A stretch of 47,258 nt of DNA from assembly GCF_902506575.1 (NCBI RefSeq), contig NZ_LR732544.1:4259568-4306825 (forward strand), read 5' to 3'. This document shows, in pieces, positions 38,815 through 46,361 of this stretch (position 1 is its first letter; each line of letters starts with the position of its first letter). Made by a program: the position numbers and the translations under genes. Under the pieces are notes generated by a model. It worked only from the letters and a program-made list of their open reading frames with translations, was not told the origin of the DNA and did no database searches. Source of the stretch: Streptomyces mexicanus (GTDB lineage: Bacteria > Actinomycetota > Actinomycetes > Streptomycetales > Streptomycetaceae).

Positions 38815-39621
38815 ATGCCCGCACCCCCTGCCTACGCCCTCATCGCCACCGACCTGGACGGGACGCTGCTGCGCGGCGACGACACCGTGTCCGAGCGGTC
38901 CCGTGCCGCCCTGGCGCGGGCGGCGGCGGCCGGTGCCCGGCACCTGGTCGTCACCGGCCGGCCGGCGCCGAGGGTACGGTCCCTGCTGGCGTCCCTGGGC
39001 GCCACGGGGCTCGCGGTGTGCGGCCAGGGCGCGCAGCTCTACGACGCCGGCGCCGACCGGCTGCTGTGGTCGGTGACCCTGGACCGGGAGACGGCCGAGA
39101 CCGCGCTCGGCAAGATCGAGGCCGAGGTGGGAGAGGTGTACGCCGCGGTCGACCAGGACGGGGTGGACGGGCTGACGCTCATCGAGCCGGGCTACCGCAT
39201 GCCGCACCCGACCCTGCCCGCCCAGCGGGTCGACCGGCGCGAGGACCTGTGGCGGGCGCCCATCAGCAAGGTGCTGCTGCGCCACCCGCGTCTGTCGGAC
39301 GACGAGTTGGCGGCGGCGGCCCGGGGCGCGGTGGGTCCGCTCGCCACGGTCACCATGTCGGGACCGGGCACCGTGGAACTGCAGCCCTGCGGCATCACCA
39401 AGGCGACCGGACTGGCGCTGGCCGCCGAGCACCTGGGGCTGGGCCGGGAAGCCGCCCTGGCCTTTGGGGACATGCCGAACGACATCCCGATGTTCCGCTG
39501 GGCCGCCCGGGGCGTCGCCATGGCCAACGCCCACCGGGAGCTGAAGGCGGTGGCCGACGAGATCACCTTGTCGAACGAGGACGACGGCATCGCCGTCGTC
39601 CTCGAACGGTTGTTTGCCTAG
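38815..39621 (+). CDS. Cof-type HAD-family phosphatase
   Basis: The 268-residue protein is a HAD-IIB (Cof) hydrolase. Motif I is DLDGTLL at residues 13-19 with the nucleophilic Asp, motif II VVTGRP, motif III a Lys in GITKATGL, and motif IV FGDMPNDIPMF near 218. Such enzymes remove phosphate from sugar phosphates, nucleotides or cofactors; the substrate cannot be told from sequence. The N-terminal ATG at 38815 is placed directly downstream of a -10 element, and the frame has no better start. A perfect 12-bp hairpin lies between it and the convergent transglycosylase. Confidence 0.9.
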   Translation: MPAPPAYALIATDLDGTLLRGDDTVSERSRAALARAAAAGARHLVVTGRPAPRVRSLLASLGATGLAVCGQGAQLYDAGADRLLWSVTLDRETAETALGKIEAEVGEVYAAVDQDGVDGLTLIEPGYRMPHPTLPAQRVDRREDLWRAPISKVLLRHPRLSDDELAAAARGAVGPLATVTMSGPGTVELQPCGITKATGLALAAEHLGLGREAALAFGDMPNDIPMFRWAARGVAMANAHRELKAVADEITLSNEDDGIAVVLERLFA

Positions 39622-39624
39622 GGT

Positions 39625-39655
39625 GCGGCCGGCCGGTTCGGGGCCGGCCGGCCGC
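39625..39655. terminator. Bidirectional terminator
   Basis: A perfect 12-bp stem, GCGGCCGGCCGG with its complement, closes a seven-base loop. It fills the 42-bp gap between the convergent HAD and transglycosylase genes and so probably serves both. Confidence 0.8.
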
Positions 39656-39663
39656 TGCGCCGG

Positions 39664-40155
39664 TCAGTACGCGCTGAAGACGTTGTCGATCGAGCCGTAC
39701 CGGTCGGCCGCGTAGTTGCAGGCGGCCGTGATGTTGGCGACCGGGTCGTAGATGTCGAACGACGTGCCCGGCACGTGGTACGCGTTGAAGGTCGGCTGGA
39801 TGACCTGCAGCAGGCCCTTGGACGGGATGCCCTTGACGGCGTTGGAGTCCCAGAGGTTGATGGCCGCCGGGTTGCCGGAGGACTCGCGCATCACGTTGCG
39901 GTAGATGCCGTTGTAGGTGCCCGGGATGCCGCGCTCCTGCATGATCGCGAGCGACTTGCGGATCCAGCCGTCGAGGTTGTTCGGGTAGGCCGCCGTGGTG
40001 GCGGTGGTCTTCGTCGTCGCCGGGGTGGCCGCGGAGGCGCTGGTGGCGCCGATGAGCGGCAGGGCGAGGACGGCGGCGCCCGTGCCGCCGACGGCGAGGG
40101 CGCGGGTGAGACGGGCGGTGCGACGGGTACGGCGATGGCGACCGTGAACAGCCAT
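39664..40155 (-). CDS. Secreted lytic transglycosylase (SLT domain)
   Basis: The 163-residue protein has a signal peptide (LTRALAVGGTGAAVLALPLIGATSASA) and a compact SLT-type lysozyme-like domain. E91 in RNVMRESSGNP is the catalytic acid, followed by GLLQVIQPTFNAYHVPG and the C-terminal YAADRYGSIDNVFSAY. It cleaves the glycan strands of peptidoglycan outside the cell, as in spore germination or growth. The ATG at 40155 has GGAGAGGA upstream, which is also the 3' edge of a c-di-AMP riboswitch, so expression should fall when c-di-AMP is high. Resuscitation-type muralytic genes of Streptomyces are known to be controlled in this way. Confidence 0.92.
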   Translation of the reverse strand: MAVHGRHRRTRRTARLTRALAVGGTGAAVLALPLIGATSASAATPATTKTTATTAAYPNNLDGWIRKSLAIMQERGIPGTYNGIYRNVMRESSGNPAAINLWDSNAVKGIPSKGLLQVIQPTFNAYHVPGTSFDIYDPVANITAACNYAADRYGSIDNVFSAY

Positions 40156-40162
40156 GGGGTTT

Positions 40163-40375
40163 TCCTCTCCGCCGCCTGCGAGGTGAGCTGTCGGGTTCGG
40201 GCGGGGAGGTGCCCGGCCGTGCCCTCGGGAGAGCACGGCTTCACCCCTAGCCGTTCCGGTGCGGCGTGGACGTCGGACGACGTACGACGCTCCGGCTCGG
40301 CGACTTACCTGGGTCCCCCGCTCCTGCCGTGAGTGGTTCGGTCGATGGGTTCCGGGCGGCGGCAGGATTCGGCGT
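40163..40375 (-). promoter_or_regulatory. c-di-AMP (ydaO/yuaA) riboswitch
   Basis: The leader of the transglycosylase mRNA contains the conserved blocks of the ydaO motif in order: GAATCCTGCCG pairing with CGGCAGG, GAGCGGGGGACCCA, GGGGTGAA, and CCGAACCCGACAGCTCACC followed by TCGCAGGCG and GAGAGGA next to the start codon. This class binds c-di-AMP and switches off cell-wall hydrolases and transporters. The variable loops were not folded. Confidence 0.92.
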
Positions 40376-40392
40376 CCGCCCGGCGTGGCGGG

Positions 40393-40422
40393 AACGTATG
40401 CGACAGCACATGTCCCGAACAA
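40393..40422 (-). promoter_or_regulatory. Promoter of the riboswitch-transglycosylase transcript
   Basis: On the minus strand, TTGTTC (40417-40422) and TACGTT (40393-40398) are 18 bases apart. Transcription would start near 40386, just before the riboswitch. Confidence 0.5.
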
Positions 40423-40955
40423 GTACCCGACACATACATCGTCCTAATTGACCTTGGTCTGGGGCGTATGAGGCGCTTGATCCTTTGCGTCTGCCAAGGG
40501 TCAACTGGCTTACGGGAAGCGGGAAGGAGGGAAGGAGGACCGGGGGTGGCCGAGGGGTGGACGTGATTCACCTCACGGCCACTCGGCAGGTAGGGCATTT
40601 AGAGCTAACAGGAATTGGCGTGCTAATAGGGTTGAATCGGGAAACGAAGGGAGGTGTGGGGCGAGGGAGCGTGACGATGGTCACGTCGGGTGACGTTATG
40701 GCCAGTGTGAACGTGTGTATGTGTGGGCACGTGTGCGAGCGCGGGCAACCTCGGTCAAGGAGCATCACGTCGACAAATATCTGTGCATATGTGGCGATCG
40801 GCGTCATATCGGGCGTGATCCGATACCGCCCGGCCTGTATCGGTGGGCGCTATCGGTGATCGAAACATGACCGGATACGCTGACTTGAGTGATGGCAGCG
40901 ACCTATCGACAAACCGTGTAATCGCCAGCAGACACCAGCAGACAGGAGACCCCTC
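40423..40955. other. Intergenic region with low-GC island before polyprenyl synthase
   Basis: These 533 bp contain no gene with normal codon bias. GC drops clearly from about 40570 to 40900. The motif TATCGG recurs at about 40808, 40838 and 40851, and CCGATAC (40820-40826) pairs with GTATCGG (40837-40843). The synthase promoter is at 40881-40909. Confidence 0.5.
40881..40909 (+). promoter_or_regulatory. Promoter of the polyprenyl synthase
   Basis: TGACTT (40881-40886) and TATCGA (40904-40909) are separated by 17 bases and give a leader of about 40 nt before the GTG at 40956. Confidence 0.45.
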
Positions 40956-41966
40956 GTGACCGTCGTCGGGCCGTTCGGGCTGAGCGTGCGGGGCCAGGCT
41001 CTCGAAGCCGATGTCCAGGCCGGGTTGGCGGCTGTCGAGGAAGGGCTGCTCGAAGCCACCAAGAGCGAGGTCCCCTTCATCACGGAGGCCGCGCAGCACC
41101 TGGTCAGGGCGGGTGGGAAGCGGTTCCGGCCGCTGCTCGTGATGCTCGCGGCCCAGTTCGGCGACCCGTACGCGCCGGGGGTCGTGCCGTCGGCCGTGGT
41201 CGTCGAGCTGACCCACCTGGCGACGCTGTACCACGACGACGTGATGGACGAGGCCGCGGTGCGGCGCGGAGTGGCCAGCGCGAACACCCGCTGGGGCAAC
41301 TCCGTCGCCGTCCTCACCGGTGACTTCCTGTTCGCCCGGGCCTCGCAGATCCTCGCCGACCTGGGCCCCGAGGCGGTCCGGGTGCAGGCCCTGGCGTTCG
41401 AACGGCTGGTCACCGGTCAGATCCTGGAGACCGCCGGGCCGCAGGACGGCCGCGACCCGGTCGACCACTACCTGGACGTCCTCGGCGGCAAGACGGGCTC
41501 GCTGGTGGCCGTCTCGTGCCGATTCGGCGCCATGATGTCCGGGGCCGACGAGACGGTCGTGGACGTGCTGACGCAGTACGGCGAACGGCTGGGCGTCGCC
41601 TTCCAGCTGGCGGACGACGTGCTGGACATCGCCTCCGACTCCCACGAGTCCGGCAAGACCCCGGGCACGGACCTGCGGGAGGGCATCGCCACGCTGCCGG
41701 TGCTGCGGCTGCGCGAGCGCGCGGCGCGACTCGGGCTGGCCGAGGACGTCGCGCTGTGCGAGCTGCTGGACTCCGACCTGAGCGACGACGCCCGGCACGC
41801 CGAGGCGCTGGCGGCGCTGCGCGCGCACCCGGCCCTGGAGCAGGCCCGCCGGGACACCGTGCGCTACGCGGAGGACGCGCGGGCCGCCCTCGCTCCGCTG
41901 CGGGACTGCGACGCGAAGGACGCGCTGCTCGAACTGTGCGACGCGGTGGTACACCGGGCCGGCTAG
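40956..41966 (+). CDS. Long-chain polyprenyl diphosphate synthase
   Basis: This 336-residue trans-prenyltransferase chains isopentenyl diphosphate onto an allylic primer. The first Asp-rich motif is DDVMD at 94-98 (in LYHDDVMDEAAVRRG), the second DDVLD near 222 (FQLADDVLDIASDS), with GGKRFRPLL and GGKTGSL also present. The residues before the first Asp motif are not bulky at the positions that would stop the chain early (HLATLYHDD), so a long product is likely. Given the menaquinone genes around it, the product is probably the nonaprenyl side chain of menaquinone. The GTG at 40956 has AGGAG seven bases upstream. The last codons are repeated downstream as a tandem array. Confidence 0.92.
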   Translation: MTVVGPFGLSVRGQALEADVQAGLAAVEEGLLEATKSEVPFITEAAQHLVRAGGKRFRPLLVMLAAQFGDPYAPGVVPSAVVVELTHLATLYHDDVMDEAAVRRGVASANTRWGNSVAVLTGDFLFARASQILADLGPEAVRVQALAFERLVTGQILETAGPQDGRDPVDHYLDVLGGKTGSLVAVSCRFGAMMSGADETVVDVLTQYGERLGVAFQLADDVLDIASDSHESGKTPGTDLREGIATLPVLRLRERAARLGLAEDVALCELLDSDLSDDARHAEALAALRAHPALEQARRDTVRYAEDARAALAPLRDCDAKDALLELCDAVVHRAG

Positions 41967-42058
41967 CCGTCGCGGTGGTGCACCGGGCCGGCTAGCCGTC
42001 GCGGTGGTGCACCGGGCCGGCCGCCCGTCGTGGTGGTGCACCGGGCCGGCCGACTGTC
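41943..42058 (+). repeat. Four tandem 29-bp repeats over the synthase stop
   Basis: Four head-to-tail copies of a 29-bp unit start at 41943, 41972, 42001 and 42030. The unit begins GCGGTGGTGCACCGGGCC; the first copy encodes the C-terminal VVHRAG and stop. Copies one and two differ at one base, and later ones diverge more. There are no spacers, so this is not a CRISPR. Expansion by replication slippage is likely. Confidence 0.85.
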
Positions 42059-42495
42059 CGCCGGCGTCTCCACCCGGTGCTGCCCGGTCTGCTGCGGCGC
42101 GTCTTCCCGGTCTGCCTGCCCGGTGTGCCCAGGCGCGCCCCCGGGCCGCCCCGGGATGCTCTGACCTGCTTCGACGCTGCCCCTGGCCTGCTCCCGTACT
42201 GCCCCCGGCCGCTCCGGAACTGCCCCCTGTCCGCCCCTCGGGAAGCCGCCTTCGGGCGCCGTGCCCGGGCGGCGCTCTCCACCCCGACCCCTACGGGGCG
42301 GTGGAGACGTCCACCCCGTGCGTCATACCGCAGGTGGACACGGAGTTGGCTCCGCGGTCTGACGCTTCCGCGCCCCCGATTTGGTCAGATGGAGACACGG
42401 ACCACACCACTCCTCACCGATTCGGGTGAGAATGGCGGCTCGGGGTGGGAGCAGTGCACTGGGCAGCCGCCGCCTACGACGGAGGTAAGGCACAC
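42059..42495. other. Intergenic region before the LolA-like gene
   Basis: This 437-bp stretch has no frame with Streptomyces codon bias. It contains a 6-bp hairpin, CTCACC/GGTGAG, at 42413-42430. A terminator for the synthase could be formed by the tandem repeats. I see no convincing promoter hexamers. Confidence 0.4.
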
Positions 42496-43728
42496 ATGGC
42501 ACCGTACGAATCCGACGACACCAGGGACGCCGAGAAGGCCGGTGACCCGCACGCGAGGCGACGCAAGGCCGCTCGTTACGTCGTCCCCGTCGCGGTGGTG
42601 GGGGTGGCCGCGGCGACCATCGGGCTCGTCCCGGCACTCGCCGACTCCGGCGACCCCGACCTGCCGAAGATCACCGCGCAGCAACTCATCGAGAAGATCG
42701 CCAAGTCGGACGTCGAGCAGCTGTCCGGCACGGTCAGGATCAGCACCGACCTCGGCCTGCCGGACCTCGGCGGGCTGGCGGACGGCCTTGTCTCCGGCGG
42801 CGGCAAGGGCGGTGACGGGTCGTCGGCCGACCCGTCCGCGAAGCTCACCGAGCTGGCCTCCGGCACGCACACCCTGCGGGTCGCGACCGACGGACCGGAC
42901 CGCCAGAAGATCTCGCTGATCGAGAGCGCCGCCGAGTACAGCATCGTCCACAACGGCAAGGACCTCTGGGGCTACGACAGCAAGTCCGACGAGGTGTACC
43001 ACTCCACCGTTCCCCAGCAGGGCAAGGAGCACCGGGACCAGGCCCCCGCCACGCCGAAGGACTTCGCCGACGAGGCCCTGAAGTCGGTCGACGACACCAC
43101 CTCGGTGACGGTCGACGGCACCGCCCGGGTGGCCGGCCGGGACGCCTACCGGCTGGTCGTCAAGCCCCGGCACGCCTCCGGCACCACGGTCGGCGTGATC
43201 AGCGTCGCGGTGGACGCCAAGACCGGGATGCCGCTGAAGTTCACGCTCACCCCGGCCTCCGGCGGTGCCGCCGTCGTGGACGCGGGCTTCACCCGGGTCA
43301 GCTTCGCCGAGCCGGCCGCCTCCACCTTCCGCTTCACCCCGCCCAAGGGGGCGAAGGTCACCGAGGGCGAGCACGCCGCGGCGGGCGAGCACTCCCTGCC
43401 CTCCGGTGGCTTCCCCAAGGGCCTCCTCCCCTCGCCGGGACTCGCCGGCGGCGGGACGGCCAAGGACGGCATGAAGGTGCTCGGCACGGGCTGGAACTCC
43501 ATCGCCACCTTCGACACCGGAGCCCGCGGCGGCATCCCGTCGTCCTCCGGCCAGGGCGCCCTGAGCGGCTTCCTCGGCTCGCTCGGCGACCAGGTGAGCG
43601 GAACGTTCGGCAAGGGCACCGTCTTCTCCACCCGCCTGATCAACGCCCTGATAACGGACGACGGCAAGGTGTACGCCGGAGCCGTCACCAAGGACGCGCT
43701 GGTGAAGGCGGCGAACGCCGCACAGTGA
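42496..43728 (+). CDS. LolA-like exported protein
   Basis: The 410-residue protein has a basic N-terminus and one membrane or signal segment (YVVPVAVVGVAAATIGLVPALA, 28-49), then an extracellular domain of the LolA/DUF2092 type: LIEKIAKSDVEQLSGTVRISTDLG, DGPDRQKISLIESAAEYSIVHNGKDLWGYDSKSDEVYH and a sugar-free beta-rich region (AGRDAYRLVVKPR). LolA proteins carry lipoproteins in Gram-negatives; in actinomycetes the fold occurs in surface proteins of unknown role. It starts at ATG 42496 after GGAGGTAAGG and lies 34 bp before an ABC-2 exporter, so it may hand a hydrophobic cargo to or from it. No lipobox is seen. Confidence 0.75.
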   Translation: MAPYESDDTRDAEKAGDPHARRRKAARYVVPVAVVGVAAATIGLVPALADSGDPDLPKITAQQLIEKIAKSDVEQLSGTVRISTDLGLPDLGGLADGLVSGGGKGGDGSSADPSAKLTELASGTHTLRVATDGPDRQKISLIESAAEYSIVHNGKDLWGYDSKSDEVYHSTVPQQGKEHRDQAPATPKDFADEALKSVDDTTSVTVDGTARVAGRDAYRLVVKPRHASGTTVGVISVAVDAKTGMPLKFTLTPASGGAAVVDAGFTRVSFAEPAASTFRFTPPKGAKVTEGEHAAAGEHSLPSGGFPKGLLPSPGLAGGGTAKDGMKVLGTGWNSIATFDTGARGGIPSSSGQGALSGFLGSLGDQVSGTFGKGTVFSTRLINALITDDGKVYAGAVTKDALVKAANAAQ

Positions 43729-43762
43729 CGCCCGGCAGGGGCACGACGGATCGAGGGAGCCG

Positions 43763-44743
43763 ATGGACGAGGCGTCCGCCTGGGAGCCGCGACCGGTGGC
43801 GCCGGACGCGGTGGACGGCGTCATCCGCACCCGCGCGCTCACCAAGCGCTACCGCGGCGGACAGCTCGCCGTGGACGGCCTGGACCTGACCGTCCCGGCG
43901 GGCAGCGTCTTCGGCTTCCTCGGTCCGAACGGCTCGGGCAAGACCACCACCATCCGCATGCTGATGGGCCTGATCGAGCCCACCTCCGGCACGGCCCACG
44001 TCCTGGGGCACCCCGTGCCGCGTGCCGCGCGCACGGTCCTGCCGCACATCGGGGCCCTCATCGAGGGCCCCGCCCTGTACGGCTTCCTGACCGGCCGGGA
44101 CAACCTCCTGCGCTACGACGCCGCCGACCCGACGGCCGACCCACGCACCCGCAGCACCCGGGTCGCCGCCGCCCTGGAGCGGGTGGGCCTGACCGCGGCC
44201 GCGGGCAAGAAGGCCAAGGCGTACTCCCTGGGCATGAAACAGCGCCTCGGCCTGGCCGCCGCGCTGCTGCAGCCGCGCAGACTGCTCGTCCTGGACGAGC
44301 CGACCAACGGCCTGGACCCGCAGGGCATGCGGGAGATCCGCTCCCTGGTGCGGGAGCTGGCCTCGGACGGCACGACCGTCTTCGTCTCCTCCCACCTCCT
44401 GGACGAGATCGAGCAGGTGTGCACGCACGCGGCGGTCATGGCCCACGGCAGGCTGGTCACCCAGGGCCCGGTGGCCGACCTGGCCGCCGGGGCGCGCGGC
44501 CAACTGGTGGTCACCACGCCCGACCCGGGCGAGGCGGCCCGCGTGCTGAAGGAACAGGGCGTCGGCGACGTCGTCGTCACCGGCGACCGGGTGACCGGGG
44601 AACCACCGGAGCGCGACCTGGCCGATGTGAACGCCGCGCTGGTCGCCGCCGGGGTGCGCGTACGCGGCTTCGGGGTCGAACGCGCCTCGCTGGAGGACGC
44701 GTTCGTGGCACTGACGGGGGAGGGGTTCGATGTCGCGGGCTGA
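43763..44743 (+). CDS. ABC-2 type exporter, ATP-binding subunit
   Basis: The 326-residue ATPase drives an export complex with the next gene's permease. Walker A is GPNGSGKT (54-61), the Q-loop is in LIEPTSG, the ABC signature is YSLGMKQRLGL (about 153-163), Walker B is LLVLDEPTNGLD (about 173-184), and the switch His is in VFVSSHLLDE. A C-terminal domain of roughly 80 residues follows, as in CcmA/DrrA-like ATPases. The ATG at 43763 has GAGGGAG close upstream. The permease gene overlaps its end by 14 bp. The cargo is unknown. Confidence 0.93.
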   Translation: MDEASAWEPRPVAPDAVDGVIRTRALTKRYRGGQLAVDGLDLTVPAGSVFGFLGPNGSGKTTTIRMLMGLIEPTSGTAHVLGHPVPRAARTVLPHIGALIEGPALYGFLTGRDNLLRYDAADPTADPRTRSTRVAAALERVGLTAAAGKKAKAYSLGMKQRLGLAAALLQPRRLLVLDEPTNGLDPQGMREIRSLVRELASDGTTVFVSSHLLDEIEQVCTHAAVMAHGRLVTQGPVADLAAGARGQLVVTTPDPGEAARVLKEQGVGDVVVTGDRVTGEPPERDLADVNAALVAAGVRVRGFGVERASLEDAFVALTGEGFDVAG

Positions 44744-45626
44744 GACCGCCGCGCCGGCCGCCGGGCCGGCATGCCCCTCGCGTACCCCGCACCGGCTGTG
44801 GACGTTCGGGCTGCTGCGCAGCGAGCTGGCGACCACCTTCCGGCGCTGGCGCACCCTCGCGCTGCTCGGGGTGCTGGCCGCCGTGCCGGTCCTGGTCGGG
44901 GTGGCCGTGCGGATCGAGACCAGGGACGGCTCCTCGGTCGCGGGCGGGGGCGAAGGCCCGGCGTTCATCGCGCAGATCACCAACAACGGGCTGTTCCTGG
45001 TCTTCACCGCGCTGGCGGCGACGCTGCCGTTCTTCCTGCCGATGGCCGTGGGAGTCGTCGCGGGCGACGCGATTGCGGGCGAGGCGAACGCGGGCACCCT
45101 GCGCTATCTGCTGGTGGCACCGGCCGGCCGCACCCGCCTGCTGCTCACCAAGTACGCCACCGCCGTCGCCTTCTGCCTGGCCGCCACCCTCGTGGTGGCC
45201 CTGTCGGCGCTCGTCGTGGGTGCGCTGCTGTTCCCGCTCGGCGACCTGACGACCATCTCCGGCACACAGATCGGTTTCGCCGAGGGGCTGTGGCGTGCCC
45301 TGCTGATCGCGCTCGTCGTCGCCGCGTCCCTCGTCGGGATCGCCGCGCTCGGCCTGTTCGTGTCCACCCTGACCAACAGCGGCATCGCGGCCATGGCGAC
45401 GACCGTGGGCCTGCTGATCAGCGTGCAGATCGTCGACCAGATACCCCAGCTGCACGCCGTCCAGCCGTACCTGTTCTCCCACTACTGGCTGTCCTTCGCC
45501 GATCTGATGCGCGAGCCGGTCTACTGGGACGGCCTGCTGAAGAACCTTCAGCTGCAGGCGCTGTACGCGGCGGTCTTCGGCTCGGCGGCCTGGGCCCGGT
45601 TCACGGCGAAGGACATCACCGTCTAG
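44730..45626 (+). CDS. ABC-2 type exporter, permease subunit
   Basis: The 298-residue protein has six membrane helices and the ABC-2 pattern DAIAGEANAGTLRYLLVAPAGRTRLLLTKY after the second helix, the coupling region that contacts the ATPase. The helices run around residues 46-63, 86-110, 145-170, 188-212, 222-240 and near 275. The ATG at 44730 has GGAGGGG just upstream and overlaps the ATPase gene, so both are made together. Its TAG stop shares the palindrome CTAG with the stop of the convergent gene. Confidence 0.9.
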   Translation: MSRAETAAPAAGPACPSRTPHRLWTFGLLRSELATTFRRWRTLALLGVLAAVPVLVGVAVRIETRDGSSVAGGGEGPAFIAQITNNGLFLVFTALAATLPFFLPMAVGVVAGDAIAGEANAGTLRYLLVAPAGRTRLLLTKYATAVAFCLAATLVVALSALVVGALLFPLGDLTTISGTQIGFAEGLWRALLIALVVAASLVGIAALGLFVSTLTNSGIAAMATTVGLLISVQIVDQIPQLHAVQPYLFSHYWLSFADLMREPVYWDGLLKNLQLQALYAAVFGSAAWARFTAKDITV

Positions 45627-46174
45627 GGCAGCCCCAGCCCCGGTTCTTCCGGCGCCCGGCCGGGCGCTCCCGCGCCGGCGAGGAGACGGGCGAGCGGCTC
45701 GGTCTCGCGTGGTGGCCGTCCGGTCAGGTCGCCCACGCGCCAGGCGGGCACCCACGGCACCCGGTGCACGTCGGCGACGGACTCGATCGCCCGCACCCGC
45801 TGGGCGAGCTGCCGCGGCAGCCGGCCCGGGGCGTCCGCGACCAGCACCACGCCGTCCAGACAGAGCCCGACCGGGGCCGCACCCCTGCGGAACCCCTCCA
45901 GCGCCCGGCCGACGGCGTCCAGCCCGGCCGCATGGGTCCGCGCGACGAGCAGCACCGAGGGCGGCTCGCCCGGGCCGGGCCAGGCCCGTCCGCAGTCGTG
46001 GCCGCCGTAGACGGCCGCGAGCGTGGTGGTGCCGGCGCCGCCGTGCGCGGCCACCCAGGAGTGGCCCGGGGCAGAGCCGGGACGGGCGCCGGGGTCGGGA
46101 CGGAGACCGGCGTCGGTCGCGGCCACCGGCCCGCGGATCCAGACCTCCGGTCCCTGCTGCACGCCTGCGCGCAT
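45623..46174 (-). CDS. Hypothetical protein with P-loop-like GGAGTTTLA
   Basis: The 183-residue protein starts MRAGVQQGPEVWIRG and contains WVAAHGGAGTTTLAAVYGGHD (40-60), which resembles the nucleotide-binding loop of ParA/MinD-like or secretion-related proteins, although the canonical Lys of Walker A is replaced by Thr. Later VLLVARTHAAGL and VGLCLDGVVLVAD look like the beta strands of such a fold. I recall similar small proteins (DUF6668-like) next to VirB4-like ATPases in actinobacterial chromosomes; this is a recollection, not a search result. The ATG at 46174 has GGAGGG eight bases upstream. It is divergent from the last gene of the window. Confidence 0.7.
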   Translation of the reverse strand: MRAGVQQGPEVWIRGPVAATDAGLRPDPGARPGSAPGHSWVAAHGGAGTTTLAAVYGGHDCGRAWPGPGEPPSVLLVARTHAAGLDAVGRALEGFRRGAAPVGLCLDGVVLVADAPGRLPRQLAQRVRAIESVADVHRVPWVPAWRVGDLTGRPPRETEPLARLLAGAGAPGRAPEEPGLGLP

Positions 46175-46331
46175 GCCCGTTCCCTCCGTCGTCGTCCCGG
46201 CGATCCCGGCGCTCGGCACGTTACCCCGGTCACAGGCAGGGCCTTCGGTGCGGGTCCTGGTGCGAGTCTGTGACGACGCGGTGACGTGGACGGCGCGGGC
46301 GAACGGAGACACTCGACAGTACGTGTACAAC

Positions 46332-46348
46332 CGGATGGCACACATCCG
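46332..46348 (+). promoter_or_regulatory. Small palindrome before the last gene
   Basis: CGGATG-GCACA-CATCCG is a perfect 6-bp inverted repeat that ends four bases before the ribosome site of the gene at 46362. It could be an operator or a hairpin that affects translation. Confidence 0.4.
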
Positions 46349-46361
46349 AATGAGGGAGCCG

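Noticed and set aside
40485..40859. A 124-codon frame in the low-GC island
   Set aside because: Codon use is unlike any gene in the window, Cys and Val content is odd, and the frame overlaps the repeats and hairpins before the synthase promoter.
41943..42058. CRISPR array
   Set aside because: The 29-bp units follow one another without spacers and there are no cas genes nearby.
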